Assembly (NCBI RefSeq): GCF_047663525.1
Contig: NC_092605.1
Location: 5,580,001-5,644,000 of the forward strand
Length of the DNA stretch: 64,000 nt
DNA from: Anas platyrhynchos
Lineage: Eukaryota > Chordata > Aves > Anseriformes > Anatidae
Direction: 5' to 3'
Positions 12,308 to 25,400 of the stretch are shown here, in pieces. The notes below the pieces were generated by a model. It was not told the origin of the DNA. It worked only from the letters and a program-made list of their open reading frames with translations, and made no database searches. Both the position numbers and the translations under genes were made by a program. The stretch's first letter is position 1; each line of letters opens with the position of its first letter.

Positions 12308-13800
12308 CTGTGGAGAGAAGAGCGTGAGTTCAATAAAAAGCACTGCTGTTATATGACAAACAGGGATAGAGAAGTATCTCAGTCAGGACGGCAGACAAGC
12401 AGAGGCTCTGACCCCACAAGAATTTATGCACAAGCTTGACTGTAATCCTACTGACCATGAAGGATTCTTAGAGTAGTTGTAAATGTGTGTAAGTGCTAGA
12501 TAGAAGAGACTCATAGACCTAGAAAGACACCAACTTCAAAGTGTTGTGGGATAACCCCACTTTAGATTACATCCTGAAGCCAGTAGTTCTGGATGCAATT
12601 TAGATTTTCATTTTCTTACAAGGAGGTGAAGTCCCCAGACTTTTTTGGTTACAAGTTCTGTTGTTGCTCACTCTCCCTTTTCACAGTGTTTCTTTATAAT
12701 ATACACCTATGCCACACACAGTACACAGATTTGCTCCGAAGGTCATCACAATAACATGGCAAGAGCTGCCCCAGAAAAAAAAAGAAAAAAAGGAAAAGAA
12801 AAAAAAAAAGACATTTCTTTATCAGCTTGCTTCTTTATACCATATTTGGAATTCTTATGTCTTTTTTTGTTTGTTTGTTTGTTTTTCCCAAATCTAAAAT
12901 AAATAACAAATCAGTGCGGGAGCAGAGATCACCAGATAGCAAGTCTGAACATTATAGTTTGCATAAGTGTACACAGCACGCATACTACAAAAAATTATAT
13001 GTACACTGGTTGCTGGACTTATTACAGCTTGACAGCAAATTTACATAAGAAAAAGTGGATTTAGCTGTCATAGAACCCTAAGATGTATTCACCTACTCCC
13101 ATGAACGCAGTGGAGTAAATGTGTGTAGAACTGGGATGTAACATAACTGGCAATGCAAACAGTACCATTTTTTGTAACCACTTGCCCTCCTCACTAGCAA
13201 AGTATCCTGAGAGAAAAAGTTTAAAAACTTCCCATTTCCCATGCAATGAACAATAACAGATTATTTTTTTTTTTAGTTAAATGATATTTAAATCACTTTC
13301 TTATTGATCTGTTGATGTTAGTATCAACAGCTGAAGCTACTCCCATGAGTACAGATACTGATGTCTGTAAGAAAGTTTGCTTGCCCAGGGACTTATAACT
13401 ATTGATCATAGCTGAGTTTTCCAAAGAGCTGAAGGAAGTCACACATGGGAGAATTCAGTACCATGGCATTGCAGACTCCAGCAACAGTGCCAGGTCCAGA
13501 GTGCTGTGGGCAGGAACTGCTGCTTCTGTGTTTCTCTGTACAGGACACAACACTGCAACTCAGATTGCTGGCCCAGGGACAAGTAATCTGAGACCTACTA
13601 CGGAACTATCTTCCTGGAAAAGTCAAACTTCAGCTCATTCTCTAAACCAGTCCGATTCATCTCCCTCTTTACATGCTGGTTCTGAACTCCTCTGCTCATC
13701 TTTTATGTCCAACACATCAAACTTGCCACCCACTGAGGCAGCATAGCTGTTCTACCATCACTGAACAATGAACCATTTCTCAAAGCAAATGTTACTCTAC

Positions 13801-13842
13801 AAAAAATAAAATAAAATAAAATAAATAAAATAAAATAAAAAA
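13801..13842. repeat. (AAAAT)n microsatellite
   Basis: Repeated AAAAT units with one shortened AAAT unit, followed by A6. A plain A-rich microsatellite. Confidence 0.9.
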
Positions 13843-15346
13843 TGGACATGACAAGGTGTGGGTGTGAGGAGAACAGAGATGAAGGCATTTTCCTGCAATC
13901 AGGAACTGTCAGCCCAAAGCTGGTGAACCTACTGTTACAACACCACTGCTGGACTATTGGCTTGCCATTTAAATCCGCTTAACTGAAAAGTAATAGGTCC
14001 CTTATGAGATCATATCCATGTTACTGTGCAAGAGGAAGATTTACAGTCATATCCACTCATCTGAGTTACAGCAGGTTGCTTTCCTCCTGTCTCGTATCAA
14101 AAACACACTATGGGTCCTACAGGCAGCGCGTACAGTTTGATTGTATCTGAACCACAGAACAGAACGGCTTTTGGTTCCATGGAGCCCAGTGCAGAGCTGC
14201 AGGCCACCTGATCATGGCAAGGCCAGCCCATGGCTCTCCACTGCTCCAGCTGCAATGACAGACCTCTGCTATCCTGCTGGGACTCTGCTGGTCTGGGGCT
14301 GCTCTACTTCTGCTGTACTGCCTTGGACTGAGCTGGGTGATCTGTGCACCCCACCACACAAAACAGAGAACAGGCCACTGGGAAACCACTGGGTTTCCCT
14401 GCTGGGAATAGCTCTCAGGACTTCTCCACCAGCCTCCAGTACAGACTGCGTAGTTTTGCTGTTACAAACAGCATGGTATGTAGCCCAGAGAACAAGGAAG
14501 AGTGTTGGCAATGCAGTAACGCTTTTATCACTTTTATCACCTTCACATCTGTGACTAGGAAGTTAATTGCCAGATACTTGTATTCTCCTTTTCCTTTCCC
14601 ACCACTCCCAGCCTTGTTGCTAAGATATATTCCTCCATTGTGGAGAGCCCTTGGTTTTGTATCTCACTACCTCATACAACTGACTGTGTGTTTTGCGAGA
14701 GAGAGGATTTCTCTATTTTTAACACTCCCACACCCAGACTATACCATGTACCTAGTCAGAGAGTTTGTGTTTGAGTTTCTTTGAACGCTATTGAGAGAAG
14801 GAAGTTCAGAGTTGGTTAGACAAAGTTTTGCTCTACTGTTCTAAGGAAGAGCACTTAGCTCATTATTTTCTCTTGTTGTGCACAGATGTCTTCAGGGCTC
14901 AATCCTGCAGGATGCTCAGCAGCTACCAGAATGAGTAGCCTTTCCCTCCCTAATGACAACACTGAAGGCACTTTGTATCCCCAAGGGCAGGCAGGGGATC
15001 AGAGCAGTGCTTAGCAGACAAAGCAAATACGTTGTGCTGGCACCTTATATACCTTAGGGTTTCTTAGGAACTGTAAATCATACTTCATGATTTACTTCAT
15101 AATGTGTGACTCAGAACCTTTCATATCAGTTGAAAGAGACTAGCTATGGATTTGTGCTAGAGAGCCAATAATCTGTCTCCAGACAGATCTAAGCCCAAAT
15201 TCAGCATTTTCCATGATGATTTACATGACAGTGAGGCTCACACTGTTGACATTATGTTGCTACATTACTTACCCACAAAACATTTCTGAACTTCAGCACA
15301 GTGGTAGAATGTGTCCACCCAAATGCTATCTTTTTTTGATTTTACC

Positions 15347-15406
15347 ATTAGTAGAATTCAATTTGTAGATTCAATTTGTAAATTGAATTAGTAGAATTCA
15401 ATTTGT
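15347..15406. repeat. Perfect 20-bp direct repeat around a short palindrome
   Basis: The 20-mer beginning ATTAGTAGAATTC and ending CAATTTGT occurs at 15347-15366 and again, without change, at 15387-15406. Between them, 15370-15387 is a perfect inverted repeat (TTCAATTT, 2-base loop, AAATTGAA). The two copies are identical and 40 bp apart, which suggests a recent local duplication. Confidence 0.85.
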
Positions 15407-16779
15407 TCAATGACTTATTCTTAAATTTGTGGGACACCTGTTTCCAAAGTCCTTGTCTGTCTGCTTCAGATACACCCCCAATGAGCATTAAGTCTTTTTG
15501 ACATCTTTTAGAGATTTACGAAGCAAGAAGAGATATTTATACAGTCAAAATTAACATGGATTGAAAAAATAAATAAATAAAGTATCCTAAACTACCAGAA
15601 CTACATCAATGGCAAAACACCCGCTGACATGCGAGGAGTACAGTTCATGCCTGTAATAGGATGTAAGCAGACAGGCATTCATATAAAACAAATAAACAAA
15701 CCTCTATAGAAATACTGTAAGTTAAATAAATAACAGAACCTATTTGAAGTGTGAGTAAAGGTATTCATCCTAAAAAATGGCACTAGATCCTCATTCCTAG
15801 CAAAATAATTTCTGACTTGTGCCAACAGGTGACTTGGTTCAGGTTTCAGGGTAAGATGTTTAGGCAAAGATACCGGGTAACACCAGCATCCTCTCACTGA
15901 TCATACCAGAAGTACTTTCTTAAGGAACTATTTTGACTTGGAGAAAGAATGTGTTTGTGTGGCAATCTGCGGCTAACATGGGATAAAGGAGAGAGAGGAA
16001 TGTTTTACCCTGAAGCATACCGTACCCGCTAATAGGTGTAAATGGAGATTTACTGAAAAGACATGAACTCCATCAGCATGAACACCTACCAGGTCCATGA
16101 GAAATCCATCACAACAAATCCTTGGTTTCAGCAAGCAGAGGAAGACATCTTAAGATACCTTGTCTGTCAATTCCAGGCAGAGTCAGGCAGCAGAAAGAGC
16201 TGTTCCAGGCTTTGCAGTGTCAGATGTTGCTGAATGATGAATCGGAGGTGACGGTGTTCTGGTATGGAGGTTTCCTACAAGAAAAGTGGTTGGATATACA
16301 TCAGCTTCTTAAGAATAAAACTCCTGCATGGAAAAGTTCCCACTGTGTGCTGACCGAAGCAGGAGATGTTCTCTCTCTGGCTCTCCTAGTGGTTTCTGCC
16401 TCTTTTCTCGGCAGCTGTCACCCATTTCTGGCACTACGCAACATTTAGCTTTGACCAAGTGACTTCTCAGTGCTGAAGCGTCACAACCCAGGCAAGTGCC
16501 CCTGAAAGAGTTAGGCAGGAAAAGGGAATGCACATGAACTACTGCAGTGAAAAGTCTCTTTAACTCCATTTCTATCACACACTTCACCTTTGTGAACCAA
16601 AGAGCCAAATCCCAACTTAGAACACTTGTGTAGTTGTCTCTTTTATGTTTCCAGTGCCTTGAGCAAATCACTTAATCTCCTGTGCCTCAGTCTGAGTCCT
16701 AGCTGTAAACTGACAGTGACAACATGTTTCCCACCAAAACTCTCTTTTACATCTATTTATTCTGTTAATAATAAAAACT

Positions 16780-16940
16780 AGGTAATATAATCCCCTATGT
16801 AAAAAAAAAAAAAAAGGTAATATAATAACATTAGTAATATAAAATAATATAAATAATGATAATAATACACTATAATGTAATAATAATTATTACATTTTAT
16901 ATTCTTTGTTTCTTTTTTTTTTTTTTTTTTTTTTTTATTA
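16780..16940. repeat. AT-rich low-complexity block with T25
   Basis: Contains an A run at 16801-16815, many TAAT/ATAAT units, and an uninterrupted T25 at 16913-16937. Open frames through it are low-complexity artefacts. Confidence 0.85.
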
Positions 16941-18295
16941 AAACCAAATTCATAACTCAGACAGGGACCGGGCAGAATCTGCAGCAGTGCATTGTGACAA
17001 CTTTGCAGAAAGCAGTGATGGAAATTGTTATCAACTGCAGAAACTTCTGCAAAACCACCAAGCAACCGGGTAGAACTTACAAAGCAGCAGAAATTTATGT
17101 TGCTGATCTTATTCAATGTTCCCTTTCTATATGGGCATGATTATGGAGGATCAATTTAACACTGAAGCAGAAGCTCCTAAATGGAGATGAAAATCAATGC
17201 ATGAGTTCATATGATTTTCTTAATTTTCTTTGATTTTTAATTTCCATAAACCATGCTAATGTTTCACAAGCACAAGCATTCACAGGCACAAATTGCTTCT
17301 TTTGTTCTGTAGAGGCTCCTAGGAATAAGCCTGTGACATATCTAAAGTATATTTAGCTGATCATTGAAGTTAGCTAATAATATGGAGGTCTCCTTGCTTC
17401 TCTCCTTGACTATATTCTTGTGCATGCTATCTAACAATTAGCTTCACTTCTTGAAAAGTGTGGAAAATGCAGAAATACAAAGACTTTAGATGAATAATCT
17501 AGATTACATTAAAACAAAAGCAGACCTCTGAAACTATCTTGCAGTCAATTTCCACTTACATTATAAGAACGGTTACATTCACGTGCAAATCTCTTCCTAG
17601 TGCAATTGTGCCCCCTAAGCTACTCTCCAGCATCATTCTTTGGGAAGATGAATTGCTCTGTCAGTATTTTATTTGCATTTGCCCTTGAATACATGAGTTT
17701 AGGTCTTTTTTTTTTTTTTTAATTAATGCCTTTATAAGAAAAAAAAAAAACCCACACACTACCAGTCAGAGCAACTTTTATAGTTGGGCTTTCTTCCCTC
17801 ATCCTTCTCTAGCTCACCACAAAGCTGAGCAGCAGAAACACATGAAATCCATACCTTAGAAGTCCAATGGTTTAACTCTGATTCATTTCAACATAGTGCT
17901 CTCAGGGGGCTTCCCACATACTGAGGATCTGTGTGACTGCAAAGAGCTGGTATTTCTCAGCCACGACAGTCCTTTCCCTTTTTGCATTTACTCCAAACCA
18001 ACAAAGCACATTAAAGTTTTCATGTCTTCAGGCTCTGGACCCGATTCCCTGTATCTTGCGTAACACTGCAGACACCCTTTTTTTTGCTTATGTAAAATCC
18101 CAATTAATCATAATACCCATGTTTCACACTTGGTTTTGCATTAGAGTGACTATGAAAAACAGCAACAGGAGTCTGGCTGTACTGAGAGGAGAGACAGAAC
18201 TGGAATTCAACCCACTAAAATAATCCTATATACAATCCCACAGCTCTTCCTCATGGAAACACTCCTGGAAATACAGAACTCGAATTTATACTTAC

Positions 18296-18470
18296 AAGAT
18301 TGCAGGATCAGGCCCTTAATGAAACGGGCAGGAGAACGCCTTACACCCCTGCCAACTGCCTGAGCCTCGGGATGCAGATAAGTTTCCACCAGCAAGTTTT
18401 TAGGTAAACTAATTGCCGGATTCGAGCTCTTACGCACCTTTTTCATTCTTCAGACCGAGTTAGGGGATAG
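18296..18470 (-). other. TMEM100: Candidate non-coding first exon of TMEM100
   Basis: On the minus strand, just inside the CpG island edge, the sequence reads ATCTT followed by GTAAGTA. This is a near-consensus splice donor with the exon ending at 18296. It lies 6 kb upstream of the TMEM100 coding exon and in the right orientation. The 5' limit given here is arbitrary, as no TATA box or clear initiator was found. This is an inference from position and splice-site quality only. Confidence 0.35.
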
Positions 18471-18760
18471 GAGGGGAGCCAACCAACCCCCCCAACCCCA
18501 ACAAACTTTCTGATCAGCACATCCCGAACCCTTCAAACACGCCCGTGAGCGCCGCGCACACCTGGGGCGCAGCACGGCGTGTGGCAGCGACCCCGGCACC
18601 TCCCGGGGAAGGAAGGGACGCGGCCGGGTGCCGAAAGCCCCGCAGCTGCCCTGAGACCCGCACCGCTGCCTTGCGGGGTTGTGGCCCGGGGGAGCCCGGA
18701 GCCGCCCGGCGCCAGGCACGGCTGGGACCGGCCGGCTTGTGCGGGGCCGGTGCTGCGAGC

Positions 18761-18900
18761 CCAGCCGTGCCGTGCCGAGCTGAGCTGTGCCGAGCCTTTC
18801 TATGTCATGCCGAGCCGAGCCGAGCCGAGCCCTTCTATGCCATGTCGAGCTGAGCCATGCCATGCTATGCCGTGCCGTGCGGTGCTGTGCCGTCCCGTAC
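18761..18900. repeat. GC-rich pentanucleotide minisatellite (GAGCC/GTGCC)
   Basis: The tract is built from 5-base units, mostly GAGCC and GTGCC with GAGCT, ATGCC and ATGCT variants. It is interrupted twice by a longer module, CTTTCTATGTCATG and CCTTCTATGCCATG, so there is a higher-order repeat as well. It lies inside the CpG island. Because units are 5 bases long, copy-number changes would shift any reading frame, which argues against coding use. Confidence 0.85.
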
Positions 18901-19159
18901 CTTACCTCTCGACCGCCGGGCAAGAACTGCAGCGGCCAGGAGCCCGCAGAGAGCCTAAGAGGGGGATGCAGCTCGCTGCACAAGGGACTGTAAACAAAGT
19001 TCTCGGTGCGAGCGAAAAGAGGCAGGGGCCGGAGCAAATTCAGCGGCGGAGCAGCCGCGGGCGGGGCGGCCGCTCCCACCCGGGCAGGTCCCGCTTGGCG
19101 CCGGCCGGGGGAGGGCTGGCCTCGGGGGGCCGGGCCGAGCCGAGCCCGGAGAGCGGCGG

Positions 19160-19200
19160 GGCTGGGCTGCCCTGCCCTACCTTGCCCTGTCCTGCCCTCC
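19160..19200. repeat. Second pentanucleotide tract (TGCCC-like)
   Basis: Repeated CTGCC / TTGCC / CTGTCC-type units (CTGCCCTGCCCTACCTTGCC and onward) in the 3' part of the same island, about 260 bp from the GAGCC/GTGCC tract. Less regular than that one. Confidence 0.6.
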
Positions 19201-19450
19201 GCGGGCCGGGGAAGCCGAGCCCACGCGTGCCTCCCGGCCGGGCGGACCCTAGGTTTAAGGAGAGGGGCTGCGAGAGCCCCTGCCAGGTGGCTACGGCACC
19301 AAGGGCCGGCCCCGTCCTTAGCAGGACACGCGGGGGGAGGCCGGGGTGCAAATAGCCAGGGTGCTGCGGGATGCTACCAAGGTGCACCTCCTGCTGCAGT
19401 TCCTCTGGGACTTAAGCAAAGACGAGCAGAGCTTTGGATGCCCTCCGGAG

Positions 19451-22400
19451 GGGATGAAGCCTTATGTATCAGCTAGGAGCGTTTTAATGGGACTTTCCGT
19501 GCTTTAATCGCCTATTGAAGCTGAACGCCAAATGCCACAAGGGTTTGGAGTGGGTGGGTGCGGGTATGAGTTATTTCTTATTATGATTTCCTTTCTTTTC
19601 AGATAAAAAACAGACATATCTTGTTTTTAAAGCTTGTAAAAGGGCATGTTTGAATTTTGTGGTTAAGTTTACCCGAAGCCTGTATTTAAAAGGCTCTATT
19701 TTATCAATGATTGATAAAAGAGTAGTACACCAGCTGTATTTAATCAGCCCCTCTGTCTCAGAAAGCATGCCTGTACTTTTGACTCCCTTTCCAGGGTGAA
19801 ATCCTGGTCCCGCAGAAATTAACAGCAAAACTTCCATCAGCTTCACTGGGGCCAGGATTTACCCTCTGTGTGTAATTAAATCCTCCCAGTGACAGAGATC
19901 CTGCCAAGGGTTCATCTACAGCCGAATCAGCCAGAGGGCTCTGGAAGAGCTCCACAGCTTTATACAAGAAACTGGCATTTTTTCCCCATTTGCTAGTGTT
20001 CCCTCCAAATACGTAAGAATTTAGCAGAAAAGACAAGCAACCAGATCTGAGGGGAACTGTCATCAGAGAGGCCATTAGAGAAGACATCACATTGGTCCTT
20101 CCTAATATGAGCAGCCATGCCAGGCATTGTCTTTATGAGTTTGCCAACTTCCACCTCAAATCAGCAAGGTTTCCTATTTCTCCTGTTGAAGGCTGTGAGC
20201 CTTATTCTGCTGATACTTAGGAACCTTTGTCTTGCCCGTAGCTGAATGTATTCACAGACAATTATCCATGGATGAACAACCCTCCAGCGTCCTAAGAGGT
20301 AAAAATCAGATTCAGTCTTATTTTCGATCATCAGTTTTCCAGATGAGGTTTCATCTGTATTTTGCGTGGAAGCATTTGCCCATCTCTATCAGAAACAAAC
20401 ATTTCACAATTTAACCGTGATTGTTCACTATATTTGGACTTTTCTCCAGTATTGGTTCCTTTCAGCACCTTGTATCAGAAATTCTTGCTGTTAGCACACA
20501 TGTGCATGACCTAAATTTCACCCCACTCCTATTACATCAATTCTTCTCTAGTCCTTCCAGGGTATTATTTGATATATTGGATATATCTCCTATACTGATA
20601 AGAGACCTCCCTTCCCTGCTTACTCCACCAACATATTCATTAGTACATTCTTACTTTTCCATACCAAGTTTATTACTGAAAGTATTACGTAAAAATACTG
20701 AAAGTTTTGCATAAAATAACTCCTGATGCTGATTTTCGAGGAACTAATCTGAAGGGCATATAAACAAGCCTTGAAGCTGGTCTTACAATTCATGTGTTTT
20801 GGTACAAATGAATGCCCTAACACTAGGCTAAAGTCACAGTTTCTTCTAGACCCAGTGCAAGTGTAACTCCTTTTAGTGAAGCAGAAAAGCTGCAAGGAGA
20901 AATGATGAGGATGCCTCCCTCTGCTGATGGGAGATTGATTACTGGACTCTCCCCTAGGAGGATGGGGCTGGAGCTCCCAGGCACAGAAGGGCTGCAGAAG
21001 ACTTGGTTGCATCCCCTCTGGCCATTTTAGAAAGGGGTGACTGACACTTCTGCCTTTTAAGGTCCTGCTGTGTTCTGAGCATGACTCTCCAAGGATAGAC
21101 GGACAGAAGAATGAACCATGCCCTAAGCAGCACGTTTGGCACCTGTAAGAAATTCAGTGCAAACAGCTGAGGAAACTTCAGGACTAAGCAACAGCTGCGG
21201 TGAGGGGTTACAGGTTCACACTTTTGGACTGCCATGCCTAAACACCACATACTTCCCCTTTAGGACCTGCACTAAATGACAAAATCTCCTCTCTGTGGCC
21301 TTAACACAGCTGCTTCAGAGGAGGTGCAGCCCCAGCAGCTAGGATGATTTGCAAGAAGCATGTGTGATTCTGGAACTCATGCAGCCTATTCAGAGAATGG
21401 AGTTTTACTCCTAAATTGAGCAATGCTGTTGCTCTGCCTACTAAGACACACTTGCAATACTTCATGGCTTCCTTTGAGTTTCTAGTGGTCTCCTGGGCCC
21501 TAAAAGCACAGCAAACAGTGACTCATTAATCTGGCAAAGTGCAATCACCATGGGCTCTCTATTCAATTAGTTCTTGGCTTTTCCCTAACCCTCCACTGAC
21601 TTTTCCTTTGTTTCCTCCCTAAGCCCACACATGGACACAACATACCAGTTGATTGCACTTACTGGAGCTTTCAGAAAGCAACCTTTCAACACGTTTATGT
21701 TGGAAAAATTGTCCCAAGTCATGCACTGTATGTGTTTTGTGGCTGGGAAGAGTCCTTAACAAAGCCAGTTTAGCCAAAGAACCAAACCTCTACTTCACAT
21801 AAATTGCTTTAGCTCCCCTCTCATTAAAAGCTTGCAGCACATGGGAGGGAGTTCGGCCCTGTTGGTTGATAGCTTTGCAAACCACCTCCTCTGTATAATC
21901 AGGTTCATGAAATGGATGTGTTTAATGACAGAGGGAGACCTCTTTGGTGAACAGGAATATGCAAAGGAATTTTCTTTGAACTTCATTAGATCCTACCAGT
22001 ACTTTGGTCAACATCAGTTATCCTGCTGAGCATTTGAGCTTTATTATTGCACTACTTGACTTTCACTTAATCTTCCTGCAGCGCTGAAGAAGACAGACAT
22101 CTGGAACTGAAAACAATTATTTTTATCTCCTACTGATTTCATAATTACATGAAGTTCTCATCTGAAGAGCTGCATTCCTTGTGTGGACATGTGCCTTCAG
22201 TTAACAGAGGGATGGATGTGCCACACCACTAGAAGCCAAATCCTGAATCTTGCACAAGTCAGTTACAGAACCTCTGAATCTTTAGCTGACAGGGCAGCTT
22301 TCTGGCTGAGCTAGGGGAAGGCTAATAACAAACATGAGACAATGTAATTTCACCAGAACTCTTCTTTGGTACACTGTTAGAGACTACAGTCGGATCCAGC

Positions 22401-25400
22401 AGATTCAGTTGAGATCTAAGTCAGGGGAGGTATGATCACTTTCCATGGCTCTGCAGGGGGCTTTTCTTTTCTTTTTTTTTTTCACCTGCACTGAGTGCCC
22501 CGGGGAATTCACAGGACACAAAAACATGTAGGGAAATGCAGACAAAGAGCTGAAAAGGGGCCTTGTCCAAGGTTACCTAGCAGATAATGTCAGGAGATGT
22601 TTGGTATCTTGTGTTCCTGCTCTGCCAGTAGTTATGGCATAAGGAACACATGCTGTTCCCTCTCCAGATGGTCAATGTAATGAATATGGAGCACTCCAGC
22701 CAGCTCTAATTGACTCTCCATCAGGAGAAAGAACATTACAATCTTTCAGCTAACCTACACAGACCATGAATTGAATTACTTTGTTTGAAACAAGTTTCTC
22801 CATAGGGTCCAGACAGCTTGGGAAAATTGTTGAAAAGGGAAAGAAAGAGTTAGGGGGAAAAAACCACTTGTGATCCATTACATCCTGCAGAGCTCCATTA
22901 AGAGTTTTCTGCCAGCATATTAACTCCTCCACCCCAGTTCAATATGGATAAATATATGCACAGCCATACATGCAACAAGGCTGCCCCAAACTCATGCAGG
23001 CGACCTTTCTCTTTCAATATATCATACAGTTTACACTCTTGGGGCCCACATCTTTCTTCAGACGCAGAATGTAACATGTACATATCTCACAGTTTGGCAG
23101 CAGGCTTCCTTCCATTAAGCTCCATGTAAACTATTTGAAGCCCTTTGTGCTCAGGATGGAAGGCAAGCGCAGAGGAGGATGAACTATAACCATCTCCCTG
23201 ACAGAGGAAAAACACAGACGATGATTTAGTCTCTGCAGGGGCTCTCCATCTTTAAAAGTGCTTCATAACTGTTAAGTGATAGAACTGAATCTGTTTTAGC
23301 AAAAAGTGCTTAGGGAAAGTTTAAAGACAAACACATGCTTAGGTGCTTTTCCAAGCGCGGCTGGGTTTAAGCGGATTAAGTCTGGACACAGTTCAGAGAG
23401 CTGCAGCAGCCCTTCTCCTGGTCTTCTCCCAGCTCACAATGCCTACTGCTGTGAGCCAGTGGTTTGTCTTCCTAGGCCATAGAAGCAGCAATAGCTATCG
23501 CCTCTGAAGGAAATACGCCTTCTTCTGGCAGCCCCTTTTGCCCCTCTACTGTTGCAGTCATGGCTATAGATTAATGCAGAAGTTCGTGGGTAAAGTTATC
23601 TTAAAACCTATCAGTCTTTGAATTATATTAATCAATTCACTAGCTCAGGATTGGCTCCAACTGAAAAGCAAAAGATCTATTCCCCATGGGAACTGCTAAG
23701 TATGCACAAGGGTTTGCAAGACACGGAAACTGAACACACAAATTCCCCAGAGAAATGATCTGATTTGCCCCTGAGCTCATACAGCCTGGGGAAAGGCCTA
23801 ATCCTGATCTTTAGACAACTGATAGAATGAATGATAAAAGTGCAGATCATTGGCTTTACAGAAAGCAGACATAAGGCACTGGGACGCCCTGCTGCGCTAT
23901 ATTTACTTCAGTCATTAATCACCTAGGTTCAGAGGAAGTTTCATGCACTTATACTAAAAAATGACCTACAACAGTGTTTTCAGTTTTTCCTCTGAAACAT
24001 TTGACTATTGTCACAGTGGACGAACTGTTTTGTGTTCCTACATCAGTCAGGTTTGATGTATCAAACCATGTTACTCCGTGTTGGGAGTAACATTTAAAGC
24101 GTCCTATCAGCGAAGCATCGATAGCTATTGATGCACAGGTAAATGAGTTTATGGCCAGAAGAAGCCTTCATATTATCTTGGTTGATAGCTTGCCTAACAT
24201 AAAACATCCAATTTCACATTCTGTCCAAGGTCTTTACTATAACACCAGAATTTTCTCCTTATCTGAGGTACCTTTTTCACAAAACCATCCAAAAGATGGA
24301 GAATATGTCTTTCTGGTTTGTTCAAACATTACTATCTTAATTGTTAAAAAAACTGCATTTTATTTCTTTTTTTTTTTTTTCATTATTTTTCTTTTTGTTA
24401 ATGTTTTAAATCTTTTAAATCTTTAAATCTTTTGTCTTTTACCTTTTCTGATGAGTCTTTCTTTGTCTTTCTTCAATACATTCCTTGGGACTAAGCTTAT
24501 ACGAAACATCTATCTAAAAGACTGTATACAGCTAAAAAAAAAACACGTAACATTTTTTTTCTCCTATATAATAGATGACTTCTGTGAAATCAACAGCAAG
24601 TCAAGTATCTGACCCAGGGGATACTACCACAAAGAAAGAATTATTGCAGTAAGACCAGTCTTGACTATTCCCACAAAAGAAAGCTTTCCATATATATTAA
24701 TTGACTTAGCATCACATGCTGAAGGAAATGTTTAGAAATATTTCTATATCCATGTAAACAGGTTAGGAGGGCAGAGGGTGTGGTAATGGGAAGCATGCGC
24801 CAAATCAAGATCTAAATAGTCTTGTTTATTTTTTGAATGAGTCATTTTAGGTCATGCAGACGATAGTGCAATCCTTTCTTTCCTTCAGCTGAATTTTAAA
24901 ATTACTCTTCTTTTCTCAAGGCCATATAAATAGGCTGCACCTCACAATCTCTTGTTTATTTGCACAGGAAGGGCATTACTTTCTTGGAACACTGTGGCTA
25001 AAAATTGTAAACCACAAGCAAACATGACCAAATGAAAGAGGTGGACACCAGAAGTCCATATAATCTTTATGAAAGATAAAAATATTTGGTATTAGAAAGC
25101 AGGAAATCTGCTCTATTGTAACTAGATACTCAGTACAGATACAGCCAGGCATTGGGATTAAATTCAACTCCTCAACTCCATGAAAAAGGCCATGACAAGC
25201 CAATGTTTGATGGCTACTTAAGACCTCTTCTGGCAGCTCAAAGCAGAACATCTTATGCTAGTTCTTTGCAAAAGAGATGATCAACACTCTGGGTGCCATT
25301 ATTGCCTCTACAAAATGTAAAAGATATCAGTGTGGCAAACAGGCTACATTTGCTGCATCTTCTAAGAGTGTTGAAGAAACAGATTTCCCTTTGGCTCACA

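Larger units (their letters stand above)
12308..18295 (-). other. TMEM100: Inferred TMEM100 first intron
   Basis: A 6 kb stretch between the acceptor before the TMEM100 coding exon and a strong minus-strand donor at 18295. I see no other gene. It contains purine runs near 12777-12810, (GTTT)n at about 12857-12885, (AAAAT)n at 13801-13842, a 20-bp direct repeat at 15347-15406, and an AT-rich block at 16780-16940. Several open frames of 100-146 codons (for example 14141-14784) overlap each other and resemble nothing I know. Confidence 0.35.
18450..19450. promoter_or_regulatory. CpG island, probable TMEM100 promoter
   Basis: A sharply bounded GC- and CpG-rich block in otherwise AT-rich DNA, with many CCGCCC/GGGCGG-type (Sp1-like) words, for example GGGCGGGGCGG near 19060. 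It lies upstream of TMEM100 on its transcribed strand and is separate from the PCTP island 9 kb away. Long open frames here on both strands (209 and 258 codons) reflect the scarcity of stop codons in GC-rich DNA. Whether it also starts a plus-strand transcript cannot be told. Confidence 0.7.

Noticed and set aside
18450..19476. Long open frames of 209 codons (minus) and 258 and 156 codons (plus) in the CpG island.
   Set aside because: They overlap on both strands and in several frames, run through a 5-mer minisatellite and have low-complexity Arg/Ala/Pro/Gly composition. Stop codons are simply rare in GC-rich DNA.
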